Assembly (NCBI RefSeq): GCF_022678625.1
Contig: NZ_JALBYQ010000001.1
Location: 1,043,895 to 1,107,894 of the forward strand
Source: Aliiroseovarius subalbicans
GTDB lineage: Bacteria > Pseudomonadota > Alphaproteobacteria > Rhodobacterales > Rhodobacteraceae
Length of the DNA: 64,000 nt
Reading direction: 5' to 3'
The notes beneath the pieces were generated by a model. It worked only from the letters and a program-made list of their open reading frames with translations, was not told where the DNA came from and made no database searches. A program made the translations under genes and the position numbers. Numbering within the stretch: the first letter of the stretch is position 1; every line of letters starts with the position of its first letter. Of this stretch, positions 26,997 through 34,900 are shown in pieces.

Positions 26997-27959
26997 TCAG
27001 GCCTTGCCCTTGAACACCGCCGCCCAAAGGGGGCCGATCACCCAAGTGGCCAGTGGGATCAGCAGGACCCCCAGCGCCAGGCCAAAGATGCCGTCCATCG
27101 CCGCCTTGGTCATCCATTCCACCAGACCCTCCAGGCTGGGAACCGCGTGACCGGCCGCATAGGCCCAGTCATGGATGTGATGACCCAGCCAGCCAAAGCC
27201 CAGTTCCTCCATCCCATGAATGATGATGGAGCCGCCAACCCAGAGCATCGCCATGGTGCCGACGATCATCAGAAGCTTCAGGAACCCCGGCATCGCCTTG
27301 ACGATCCCATGCCCGATGGAGCGTGTTAGTCCCAGCCGCCCGCGCGTGGACATGAACAGCCCCAGGTCATCGGCCTTCACGATCAAGGCGACGCTGCCAT
27401 AGACCGCGACGGTGATGCCCACGGCCACCGTGGCCAGGGTCGCCGTCTCCATCCAGAAATTGCTGGTGGGAATCGCCGCAAGGGAAATGGTCATGATCTC
27501 GGCAGACAAGATGAAATCCGTCTTGATCGCACCGGCCACCTTCGTTTCCTCTAGGTGGGCGGGATCGCCCTCTTCATGCTCGGCGTGGTCCCATAGGTGG
27601 TCCGAGGGAAACAGCCAGTGCCAGACTTTCTCGGCCCCCTCGAAACACAGATACGCCCCACCCAGCATCAGTAAGGGCGAGATCAGCCAGGGTGCGAAAT
27701 TGGATAGCAACAGCGCGACCGGCAACAGGATCAGGATCTTGTTCTTGATCGAGCCCCAGGCGATACGGCCAACGATGGGCAATTCGCGCTTGGCGTCAAA
27801 GCCCTGAACGTATTTCGGGGTCACCGCCGCGTCGTCGATCAACGCGCCCGCCGCCTTGGCCCCGGCCTTGGCCGCCTGCCCGGCCACATCATCGATCGAT
27901 GCCGCCGCCACCTTGGCGATTCCGGCCACGTCATCCAGAAGCGCAATCAAACCACTCAT
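26997..27959 (-). CDS. DUF808/YedI-family membrane protein
   Basis: This 320-residue protein opens MSGLIALLDDVAGIAKVAAAS, which is the very conserved N-terminus of the DUF808 family (E. coli YedI), followed by DDVAGQAAKAG and the VQGFDAKRELPIVGRIAWGS segment. It has several transmembrane helices in the C-terminal two thirds and His-rich loops (FPSDHLWDHAEHEEGDP). The start is the ATG at 27959; a longer frame upstream adds sequence without family similarity. Its biochemical function is unknown. Confidence 0.85.
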   Translation of the reverse strand: MSGLIALLDDVAGIAKVAAASIDDVAGQAAKAGAKAAGALIDDAAVTPKYVQGFDAKRELPIVGRIAWGSIKNKILILLPVALLLSNFAPWLISPLLMLGGAYLCFEGAEKVWHWLFPSDHLWDHAEHEEGDPAHLEETKVAGAIKTDFILSAEIMTISLAAIPTSNFWMETATLATVAVGITVAVYGSVALIVKADDLGLFMSTRGRLGLTRSIGHGIVKAMPGFLKLLMIVGTMAMLWVGGSIIIHGMEELGFGWLGHHIHDWAYAAGHAVPSLEGLVEWMTKAAMDGIFGLALGVLLIPLATWVIGPLWAAVFKGKA

Positions 27960-28090
27960 CTCAACATCCCTTGTCGTCGTTTCGCGCGACTCTATCGCAC
28001 CCATCGGCGTGGACAAGGGGGTGCGGGGATTAACCCTTCCAAAGGGTCTTTCGCAGCCACAGGGGCAAGATGTTGTGCGCTAACGCCGGA

Positions 28091-28104
28091 TGTTTTCGCT
28101 AACA
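28091..28104. promoter_or_regulatory. CceR-like operator upstream of first gap gene
   Basis: TGTTTTCGCTAACA matches a TGTTANCGNTAACA palindrome with one mismatch. A related CGCTAAC occurs just upstream (28078-28084). The perfect version occurs before the second gap gene, so a shared regulator is likely. The comparison with CceR, a LacI-family regulator of central carbon genes in Rhodobacter sphaeroides, is from memory of its motif. Confidence 0.45.
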
Positions 28105-28216
28105 TGTTGGCATCTAAACTATTTTTTAATTGGCCCTAAAATACCTCGCCGCTATACCCGCCCCAAGCTTTCATAGCGCGCGACGCGAACGGCGCCACAG
28201 CCTGAGGGGAATTCAC

Positions 28217-29218
28217 ATGACCGTTACCATCGGTATCAACGGCTTTGGCCGGATCGGACGCTGCACGCTGGCGCATATCGCCGCAAGCGGCCGCAATGAC
28301 GTTCAGGTCGTCAAGGTCAATGCGACCGGCCCGATCGAAACCGCAGCACACCTGCTGAAATATGACAGCGTGCATGGCCGGTTCCCGAACGACGTCAAGA
28401 TCACCGACAATACGATGGATCTGGGCCGCGGCCCGATGGAGATGTTCTCGACCTATGACCCGAGCGAGCTGGACTGGTCGGGCGTCGACGTGGTGCTGGA
28501 ATGCACAGGCAAATACAACGACGGCAACAAAGCCCAGGTGCACCTGAAGCAGGGCGCAAAGAAGGTGCTGATCTCGGCCCCGGCCAAGAACGTGGAAAAG
28601 ACCATCGTCTTCGGCGTGAACCACCGCGAACTGGAAGCCCAGCACAAGATGGTGTCGAACGGGTCGTGTACCACCAACGGCCTGGCTCCGCTGGCCAAGG
28701 TGCTGAACGATGCGCTGGGTATCGAAAGCGGCATCATGACCACAATCCATTCCTATACCGGCGACCAGCCGACGCTGGACCGTCGCCACGACGACCTCTA
28801 CCGCGCGCGCGCCGCCGCGATGGCGCTGATCCCGACCTCGACCGGGGCCGCCAAGGCGCTTGGCGAAGTGCTGCCGGAATTGGCCGGCAAGCTGGATGGC
28901 ACCGCCCTGCGTGTGCCGACCCCGAACGTGTCCGCCGTGGACCTGACCTTCCAGGCCAGCCGTGATACGAGCGTGGAAGAGGTCAACGCGATCATGCAGG
29001 AAGCCGCCGCAGGATCGATGGGCCGCGTTCTGGGCTATGACCCGGAACCCAAGGTGTCGATCGACTTCAACCACACCGAGCAAAGCTCGATCTTCGCGCC
29101 CGATCAGACCAAGGTCGTTGGCGGGCGCACCGTGCGGGTGATGAGCTGGTATGACAACGAATGGGGCTTTTCCGTTCGCATGGCCGACGTGGCCGCGATG
29201 ATGGGCCAGCTGGGCTGA
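28217..29218 (+). CDS. gap: Glyceraldehyde-3-phosphate dehydrogenase, paralogue 1
   Basis: This enzyme interconverts glyceraldehyde 3-phosphate and 1,3-bisphosphoglycerate. The 333-residue protein has GINGFGRIGRC at its N-terminus, the catalytic cysteine in SNGSCTTNGLAPL and the partner His in TTIHSYTGDQPTLD. At the position where NAD-specific enzymes carry an Asp after the second strand, this one reads KVNATGP, with Ala, so its cofactor preference may differ from the second copy. The ATG at 28217 follows GAGGGGA. The second gap gene follows about 330 bases later. Confidence 0.93.
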   Translation: MTVTIGINGFGRIGRCTLAHIAASGRNDVQVVKVNATGPIETAAHLLKYDSVHGRFPNDVKITDNTMDLGRGPMEMFSTYDPSELDWSGVDVVLECTGKYNDGNKAQVHLKQGAKKVLISAPAKNVEKTIVFGVNHRELEAQHKMVSNGSCTTNGLAPLAKVLNDALGIESGIMTTIHSYTGDQPTLDRRHDDLYRARAAAMALIPTSTGAAKALGEVLPELAGKLDGTALRVPTPNVSAVDLTFQASRDTSVEEVNAIMQEAAAGSMGRVLGYDPEPKVSIDFNHTEQSSIFAPDQTKVVGGRTVRVMSWYDNEWGFSVRMADVAAMMGQLG

Positions 29219-29238
29219 ACCGCTCCGCAGAATCTGCG

Positions 29239-29269
29239 AAAGCCCCGTCCGATCCGGCGGGGCTTTTTC
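29239..29269 (+). terminator. Rho-independent terminator after first gap gene
   Basis: AGCCCCG and CGGGGCT pair around an inner CCG/CGG stem, followed by five T residues, 20 bases after the stop. Confidence 0.8.
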
Positions 29270-29305
29270 GTTGCCCTGCCCTGCCCGCTCTGCGAGAATT
29301 GGGCC

Positions 29306-29449
29306 ATGACGAATAAGATTGCCATCGTGCTGGCCCTGATCATCATCGCCGTCTTTTTGGCCGACCGCGTGCTGTTCGGCGGCGGGCTACCGGTGTTCCT
29401 AGGCCGCAAGATCGTCGATCTGTCCGAATACATTGCCTTCTGGCGCTAG
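29306..29449 (+). CDS. 47-residue single-helix membrane protein
   Basis: A short frame between the two gap genes encodes MTNKIAIVLALIIIAVFLAD followed by a short polar tail ending FWR. It has one strong transmembrane helix at the N-terminus. I recognise the same kind of small protein next to gap in other roseobacters, but do not know its function. The upstream sequence GAGAATTGGGCC has only a weak ribosome binding site. It is too short for routine gene finding and should be treated as a likely real small gene. Confidence 0.55.
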   Translation: MTNKIAIVLALIIIAVFLADRVLFGGGLPVFLGRKIVDLSEYIAFWR

Positions 29450-29488
29450 GGTCTTGGGGATATCTTGACCTTTCGCTTCAAATGGTGT

Positions 29489-29502
29489 TGTTAGCGTTAA
29501 CA
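29489..29502. promoter_or_regulatory. CceR-like operator upstream of second gap gene
   Basis: TGTTAGCGTTAACA is a full match to the TGTTANCGNTAACA palindrome. It lies 48 bases before the ATG of the second gap gene. The related site before the first gap gene has one mismatch. The assignment to CceR is by memory of its motif. Confidence 0.5.
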
Positions 29503-29549
29503 GTTTTCGGCGAGTCTCTCGCCCACCACTCCAGACAAGGATCAAGATC

Positions 29550-30554
29550 ATGACGGTCAAGGTTGCCATCAACGGTTTCGGACGCATCGGGCGTCTTGTG
29601 CTGCGCGCAGTGCATGAAATGGATCGCAAGGACATCGAGGTTGTCGCGATCAACGACCTCGGATCGGTCGAGATGAACGCCCACCTGCTGCAATTCGACA
29701 GTGTGCACGGGCGTTTCATGAACGAGGTGAAATGGTCCGGCAACACGATCGACGCGGGCCGTGGCCCGATCGAGGTGACCGCGATCAAGAACCCCGCCGA
29801 CCTGCCCTGGGGCGATGTCGATATCGTGCTGGAATGCACCGGCATTTTCAAAGGAAAAAAGGCCAAGGTGCATCTGGAAAACGGCGCCAGCCGCGTGCTG
29901 GTTTCGGCCCCCTCAAAAGGCGCGGACAAGACCATCGTCTATGGCGTGAACCATGACACGCTGACGGCGGGTGACCTGCATGTGTCGAACGCGTCATGCA
30001 CCACGAACTGCCTGGCCCCGGTGGCCAAAGTCCTGCAGGACACGGTTGGCATCAACAAGGGCTTTATGACCACGATCCACGCCTATACCGGTGACCAGCC
30101 GACGCTGGACACGATGCATTCCAAGGACTTCTATCGCGCCCGCGCGGCGGCGATGAGCATGATCCCGACCTCGACCGGCGCTGCTGCCGCTGTGGGTCTG
30201 GTCCTGCCAGAGTTGATGGGCAAGCTGGACGGCGTCGCGGTGCGGGTGCCGACCCCGAACGTATCATGCGTCGATCTGACCGTGGAGACCGCGCGCAACA
30301 CCTCCGCCGAGGAGATCAACGCTGCGATCCACGCCGCCGCGGCCTCTGGCCCGCTCAAGGGTGTGCTGGGCGTGACCGACCGTCCGCTGGTCTCGGTCGA
30401 TTTCAACCACGACCCGCATTCGTCGATCTTTGCAACCGATCAGACCCGGGTGATGGAGGGCAACATGGCCCGCATCCTGACCTGGTATGACAACGAATGG
30501 GGCTTCTCGGTCCGGATGTTGGATACGGCTGTGGAAATGGCCAAGTTCCTGTAA
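29550..30554 (+). CDS. gap: Glyceraldehyde-3-phosphate dehydrogenase, paralogue 2 (NAD-type)
   Basis: This 334-residue enzyme is the second gap copy in tandem. It has AINGFGRIGRL at the N-terminus, the catalytic cysteine in SNASCTTNCLAPV and the His in TTIHAYTGDQPTLD. At the cofactor position it reads AINDLGSV, with the Asp that contacts the adenosine ribose in NAD-dependent enzymes, so this is the likely glycolytic NAD form. AAGGATCAAGATC precedes the ATG. A terminator follows it and the next gene, coaD, is convergent. Confidence 0.95.
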   Translation: MTVKVAINGFGRIGRLVLRAVHEMDRKDIEVVAINDLGSVEMNAHLLQFDSVHGRFMNEVKWSGNTIDAGRGPIEVTAIKNPADLPWGDVDIVLECTGIFKGKKAKVHLENGASRVLVSAPSKGADKTIVYGVNHDTLTAGDLHVSNASCTTNCLAPVAKVLQDTVGINKGFMTTIHAYTGDQPTLDTMHSKDFYRARAAAMSMIPTSTGAAAAVGLVLPELMGKLDGVAVRVPTPNVSCVDLTVETARNTSAEEINAAIHAAAASGPLKGVLGVTDRPLVSVDFNHDPHSSIFATDQTRVMEGNMARILTWYDNEWGFSVRMLDTAVEMAKFL

Positions 30555-30576
30555 CCACGCCGTTCCTAAAGACAGA

Positions 30577-30608
30577 AAGGCCCGCCAAGTGTTGGCGGGC
30601 CTTTTCTT
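30577..30608. terminator. Bidirectional terminator between second gap gene and coaD
   Basis: AAGGCCCGCCAA and TTGGCGGGCCTT form a 12-bp perfect stem with a 3-base loop, followed by T-rich sequence on the plus strand. Confidence 0.88.
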
Positions 30609-30626
30609 TTCAAAACCGGTAAGCCG

Positions 30627-31121
30627 TTACTTCCCCAGCTTTTCCTTCAACGCTTCGTTGACGCTTGGGGCAACGAATTTCGACACGTCGCCATCCAGCC
30701 GTGCGATTTCCTTGACCAGCTTCGAAGCGATCGCCTGATACCGCGCCTCGGCCATCAGGAACACGGTTTCGACCGTGTCATCCATCGCCCGGTTCATGCC
30801 AACCATCTGATATTCATATTCAAAATCGGCCACGGCCCGCAGGCCACGCACGATGACCTGGGCGCCGACATCATGGGCGCAGTCGATCAGCAGGTTCTCG
30901 AACGGGTGAACAACGATTTCACAGCCGGTTTCGGCAGACAAGATCGCGCACTCGGCCTCAACCATCGAGACGCGTTCCTCAAGCGGGAACAACGGCCCTT
31001 TGTCGCGGTTGATGGCGATGCCGATGACAAGGCGATCCACCAGCGCGCACGCCCGTTTGATGATGTCCGTGTGACCCAGGGTGATTGGGTCGAAAGTTCC
31101 GGGGTAAAGACCGACACGCAT
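30627..31121 (-). CDS. coaD: Phosphopantetheine adenylyltransferase
   Basis: CoaD makes dephospho-CoA from phosphopantetheine and ATP, the penultimate step of CoA synthesis. The 164-residue protein has the nucleotidyltransferase motif GTFDPITLGHTDII with the HxGH-type pair, and VRGLRAVADFEYEYQM and VKEIARLDGDVSKFV near the C-terminus. I use the ATG at 31121, which follows AGGAGGG; the longer frame to 31148 has no ribosome binding site. It is convergent with the second gap gene. Confidence 0.97.
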   Translation of the reverse strand: MRVGLYPGTFDPITLGHTDIIKRACALVDRLVIGIAINRDKGPLFPLEERVSMVEAECAILSAETGCEIVVHPFENLLIDCAHDVGAQVIVRGLRAVADFEYEYQMVGMNRAMDDTVETVFLMAEARYQAIASKLVKEIARLDGDVSKFVAPSVNEALKEKLGK

Positions 31122-31201
31122 GATTATCCCTCCTGCAACTTCGCGCACGCAACATTATTGCGCGCGCGATTGCAAGTCCTTTTTCCGCAGTGCAGCGTGG
31201 C

Positions 31202-31636
31202 TCAGTAACCCATGATCATGTTCTTGAGCGCGTCCGCCTGGCTTGACAGTTCATCCAGCCGCGCCTTGACCACGTCGCCAATCGATACGACGCCGATCAT
31301 CTTATCACCGTCCATCACCGGCATGTGGCGAAACCGGCCTTCGGTCATCACCTGAAGCACCTGGATCGCACGATCGCCCGGTTTGCAGGTAACCAGTTCC
31401 GAAGTCATCAGATCATCCACCATGTCATCCAGACAGGGCGTGCCACGCCGCCCCAGTTCGCGCACGATGTCGCGCTCAGACAGGATGCCGGCCGGATGCA
31501 CACCATCCTTTGACACGATCACCGCGCCGATCTTCTTTTCCGACAAGAACGCCGCGGCGTCGGCCACCTTGGTTCCGGGCTGAACCGTCTGCGGGCCGCT
31601 GATGTCTTTGTCTTTGAGGATCTGGTGAACGAGCAT
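31202..31636 (-). CDS. CBS-domain pair protein
   Basis: This 144-residue protein consists of two CBS motifs: MLVHQILKDKDISGPQTV ... GVHPAGILSERDIVRELGRRG and MTSELVTCKPGDRAIQVLQVMTEGRFRHMPVMDGDKMIGVVSIGDVV. Such stand-alone pairs usually bind adenosine nucleotides and act as energy sensors. The start ATG at 31636 follows AAGGAGGCACAT. It lies upstream of coaD on the same strand with an 80-base gap. The LysR gene for the valine cluster ends 58 bases upstream of it, also on the minus strand. Confidence 0.88.
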   Translation of the reverse strand: MLVHQILKDKDISGPQTVQPGTKVADAAAFLSEKKIGAVIVSKDGVHPAGILSERDIVRELGRRGTPCLDDMVDDLMTSELVTCKPGDRAIQVLQVMTEGRFRHMPVMDGDKMIGVVSIGDVVKARLDELSSQADALKNMIMGY

Positions 31637-31694
31637 ATGTGCCTCCTTGCTGGCGCGTTTCTTGGGGTCAGCGTTGCTGCACCGCGTCAAAGTG

Positions 31695-32588
31695 TCAAGC
31701 CATGCTTTCCAATCGCGCCACTTCCTGACGGATTCCAACGGCCAATTCCTCGGCCACCCGCGCCAGCCGCTCCACCCGTGCGTCGCCAGCGTGGCGGATC
31801 AGGTAGAATGAGCGGGTCAGCGACACCGCCTCCTCCAGCACCTTACGCAGTCCCGGTGCGAAGGGAATCGCGAAATCATGGGCAATGCCGACACCGCCAC
31901 CATGACGCAGCAGCCACAGCTGCACCGACACCGAGTTCGAGGCCAGCGTCACCCGCTCAGCCCCGGTTTCGGACAGGTAATCCAGTTCCTTGTCGAAGAT
32001 CATGTCGGGGATATAGCCCACCACCGGATGCGTGTTCAGATCCTCAAGCCGCGTCAGCGGGTGCTGGGCAAGGTAGTCCGCGCTGGCGGCCAGGTGCAGG
32101 CGATAATCGGTGATCTTCTGCACCGTCAATCGCCCCGCTTCGGGCGGCGACACGGCGATGGCAAGGTCCGCCTCACGCTTTGACAGGTTGATGACGCGCG
32201 GCAGGGCGACGATCTGCAACTCCAGGTCGGGATGCCGGGCTGCGATCGCCGCGCAGACCTGCGGCAGCAGAAAGTTCGCGCAGCCATCGGGCGCGCCGAT
32301 CCGCACCTGGCCCGACAACTGGCCCGCCTGCCCCGCCAGCGCCTCCGTTCCCGACAGAACCGCCTGTTCGGCCTGTTCCGCATGGGCCATCAGTCGCGCA
32401 CCTGCATCGGTCAGGGCGTATCCCTGCGGCGATTTGGTGAACAACGGCGCGCCCAGCCCGGCCTCAAGCCGCGCCACGCGCCGTCCGACCGTGGCCGCGT
32501 CCCGTTTCAGCACCTTGCCCGCGCCCGACAGGCTTTCCGCCCGCGCCACGGCCAGGAAAATGCGCAGATCGTTCCAGTCGAGGTCCAT
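31695..32588 (-). CDS. LysR-family regulator divergent from mmsA
   Basis: The 297-residue protein starts MDLDWNDLRIFLAVARAESL and contains a LysR winged helix (LKRDAATVGRRVARLEAGLGAPLF) followed by an effector domain. The true start is the ATG at 32588; the frame stays open far upstream only because it runs antisense to mmsA. It is divergent from mmsA across a 99-base gap with repeated TTTTGCAAA-like sequences, so it is the likely regulator of valine catabolism here, though direct evidence is absent. Confidence 0.9.
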   Translation of the reverse strand: MDLDWNDLRIFLAVARAESLSGAGKVLKRDAATVGRRVARLEAGLGAPLFTKSPQGYALTDAGARLMAHAEQAEQAVLSGTEALAGQAGQLSGQVRIGAPDGCANFLLPQVCAAIAARHPDLELQIVALPRVINLSKREADLAIAVSPPEAGRLTVQKITDYRLHLAASADYLAQHPLTRLEDLNTHPVVGYIPDMIFDKELDYLSETGAERVTLASNSVSVQLWLLRHGGGVGIAHDFAIPFAPGLRKVLEEAVSLTRSFYLIRHAGDARVERLARVAEELAVGIRQEVARLESMA

Positions 32589-32601
32589 CTCATACCTGCA
32601 A

Positions 32602-32624
32602 TTTTGCAAAACCCTTTTGGCAAA
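32602..32624. promoter_or_regulatory. Direct repeat TTTTGCAAA / TTTTGGCAAA in the LysR-mmsA gap
   Basis: TTTTGCAAA (32602-32610) is followed by TTTTGGCAAA (32615-32624) with a 13-base period. The first forms part of the 10-bp palindrome TTTTGCAAAA. The location between a LysR gene and its divergent target suggests an operator. Confidence 0.4.
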
Positions 32625-32687
32625 CTGCCTCTTTTCCCGGCAGAAATGCAAGCCTATCCTGCACCCAGCTTTATTTGGGAGAGAGAC

Positions 32688-34187
32688 ATGCAAGAACTCG
32701 GACACTGGATCAACGGCAAGATGGTTGCTGGCACCTCGGGCCGCACCGCTGACGTGATGAACCCCGCCACCGGCGAAGTGCAGGCGAAAGTCGCACTGGC
32801 CTCGAAGGCCGAGCTGGACGCTGCTGTCGCCGACGCCGCCAAGGCCCAGGTCGCCTGGGGGCTCACAAACCCGCAGAAACGCGCCCGCGTGATGATGGCT
32901 TTTGTCGGCCTGATCAACCGCGACATGGAAAAGCTGGCCGAGGCGCTGAGCCGCGAGCACGGCAAGACCATCCCCGACGCCAAGGGCGACGTTCAGCGTG
33001 GCCTTGAGGTCATCGAATACTGCATCGGCGCGCCGCAGCTTCTGAAAGGTGAATTCACCGACAGCGCCGGCCCTGGCATCGACATGTATTCCATGCGCCA
33101 GCCTCTGGGTGTGGCCGCTGGCATCACGCCGTTCAACTTCCCGGCCATGATCCCGCTGTGGAAAATGGGCCCGGCCCTGTCCTGCGGTAACGCCTTCATC
33201 CTGAAGCCGTCCGAGCGTGACCCCTCGGTGCCGCTGATGCTGGCCGCTCTGTTGAAAGAGGCCGGTCTGCCTGACGGAGTTCTGCAGGTCGTGAACGGCG
33301 ACAAGGAAAGCGTTGATGCGATCCTGGACAACGACACTGTGCAGGCGGTGGGCTTTGTCGGCTCGACCCCGATTGCGCAATATATCTACAGCCGTGGCTG
33401 CGACAACGGCAAGCGCGTGCAGTGCTTCGGTGGTGCCAAGAACCACATGATCATCATGCCCGACGCGGACATGGACCAGGCCGCCGACGCCCTGATTGGC
33501 GCCGGGTTTGGCGCGGCTGGCGAACGCTGCATGGCAATCTCGGTGGCCGTGCCGGTGGGCGAAGAGACCGCTGACAAGCTGCGCGACAAGCTGATCCCGC
33601 GCATCGAGAAGTTGAAGGTCGCACCTTATACCGCTGGCGACGACGTGGATTACGGCCCCGTTGTGACCGCTGCGGCCAAGCAAAACATCCTGCGCCTGAT
33701 CGAAACCGGTGTGGCGCAAGGCGCTGATCTGGTCGTCGACAGCCGTGACTTCAAGCTGCAGGGCTATGAGGACGGGTTCTTCGTCGGCCCGCACCTGTTC
33801 GATCGGGTTACCACCGACATGGACATCTACAAGCAGGAGATCTTCGGACCGGTCCTGTCGATGGTTCGCGCCGAGACCTACGAAGAGGCCCTGGGCCACG
33901 CTATGGACCACGAGTACGGCAACGGCACCGCGATCTTCACCCGTGATGGTGACACCGCGCGTGATTTTGCCAGCCGGATCAACATCGGCATGGTGGGCAT
34001 CAACGTGCCGATCCCGGTGCCGCTGGCCTATCACACCTTCGGTGGCTGGAAGAAATCGGGCTTTGGTGACCTGAACCAGCACGGCCCGGACGCGTTCAAG
34101 TTCTACACGCGCACCAAGACGGTGACGTCGCGCTGGCCCTCGGGCCTGAAAGAAGGCGGCGAGTTCCACTTCAAAGCGATGGACTAA
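32688..34187 (+). CDS. mmsA: Methylmalonate-semialdehyde dehydrogenase (CoA-acylating)
   Basis: MmsA converts methylmalonate semialdehyde to propionyl-CoA at the end of valine and myo-inositol breakdown. The 499-residue aldehyde dehydrogenase has GITPFNFPAMIPLWKMGPALSCGN, the cofactor region VGFVGSTPIAQYIYSRG and the catalytic cysteine in GAAGERCMAISV. The conserved NH2-terminal HWINGKMVAG is family-typical. The ATG at 32688 follows GGGAGAGAGAC. The downstream acyl-CoA dehydrogenase, hydrolase and mmsB complete the pathway locally. Confidence 0.96.
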   Translation: MQELGHWINGKMVAGTSGRTADVMNPATGEVQAKVALASKAELDAAVADAAKAQVAWGLTNPQKRARVMMAFVGLINRDMEKLAEALSREHGKTIPDAKGDVQRGLEVIEYCIGAPQLLKGEFTDSAGPGIDMYSMRQPLGVAAGITPFNFPAMIPLWKMGPALSCGNAFILKPSERDPSVPLMLAALLKEAGLPDGVLQVVNGDKESVDAILDNDTVQAVGFVGSTPIAQYIYSRGCDNGKRVQCFGGAKNHMIIMPDADMDQAADALIGAGFGAAGERCMAISVAVPVGEETADKLRDKLIPRIEKLKVAPYTAGDDVDYGPVVTAAAKQNILRLIETGVAQGADLVVDSRDFKLQGYEDGFFVGPHLFDRVTTDMDIYKQEIFGPVLSMVRAETYEEALGHAMDHEYGNGTAIFTRDGDTARDFASRINIGMVGINVPIPVPLAYHTFGGWKKSGFGDLNQHGPDAFKFYTRTKTVTSRWPSGLKEGGEFHFKAMD

Positions 34188-34206
34188 CCTCCGCCTCAGA
34201 ATGCAA

Positions 34207-34237
34207 AAAGGCCCCGGATCGCTCCGGGGCCTTTTTT
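34207..34237. terminator. Bidirectional terminator between mmsA and DsrE gene
   Basis: AAAGGCCCCGGA and TCCGGGGCCTTT form a 12-bp perfect stem with a TCGC loop and six T residues on the plus strand. Confidence 0.9.
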
Positions 34238-34253
34238 GGTTTCAGCGCAGAGC

Positions 34254-34718
34254 TTACCAGTGAAGCGTGCGCATGTTCTCACCAAACAGGTAACCTTCGA
34301 CCATCGGCCAGCTGCCCATCTGCACACCTTCGATATAGTCAGCTTCGGTCAGACCGGCCGCGGCCGAACAGGCCTGGCACATCAGCACGACGCCGCCATC
34401 TGCCATGAAGGCCTTCAGCATGTCCTGAACCGAGGTGCCCTTTTCCGCCATCAGCCCGTGCACATGGCTGGGCCGTTTGGCATCGGCCAGATAGACGGCG
34501 CGCACGTTCATCCAGATCACCACCGGCGAATGGCCGTTTTTCAGCACCTTCTGATGGGCAAACATGATCGCCTTGGTCGCGGCCCAGGTGTCATCGGTGG
34601 TCAGGCTGATGAACAACCCGTCCTTGGTCCCTTCCTCGGCCTGGGCTGGGGCGGTCATGGGCAGCGATACGATGATGGCAAGAACAAGGGCCGTGGCCCA
34701 CGCAACGAATTTCGACAT
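34254..34718 (-). CDS. Periplasmic DsrE-family protein
   Basis: The 154-residue protein has a signal peptide (MSKFVAWATALVLAIIVSLP ... AQA) and then a DsrE/DsrF-like fold (KDGLFISLTTDDTWAATKAIMFA). It carries two cysteines in the motif VLMCQACSAAAG, at the position where DsrE-type proteins hold a reactive cysteine, so it may bind or relay sulfur or sense oxidants in the periplasm. The start ATG at 34718 follows AAGGAGATACC, directly after a 7-bp hairpin (GCCCGGA/TCCGGGC). No sulfur-oxidation genes are adjacent, so the role is unclear. Confidence 0.8.
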   Translation of the reverse strand: MSKFVAWATALVLAIIVSLPMTAPAQAEEGTKDGLFISLTTDDTWAATKAIMFAHQKVLKNGHSPVVIWMNVRAVYLADAKRPSHVHGLMAEKGTSVQDMLKAFMADGGVVLMCQACSAAAGLTEADYIEGVQMGSWPMVEGYLFGENMRTLHW

Positions 34719-34900
34719 GGTATCTCCTTGCCCGGAAACCTCCGGGCTTCTGTCAACAATGATGCGTCCCAGATGCACCTTAAACCGCCCCTTGCCGGGA
34801 ACCATGCGACAAAGCGCACCACAGGCGCCCGCACCACGTGCGACTTGTCAGACAGGCGCAAACCTGCTGAAATCAAACCAACAAAGTGGGAGGACGCATC

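Noticed and set aside
32589..34169. Long N-terminal extension of the LysR gene to 824 residues.
   Set aside because: The extension runs antisense to mmsA and has no domain; the LysR fold begins at the ATG at 32588.
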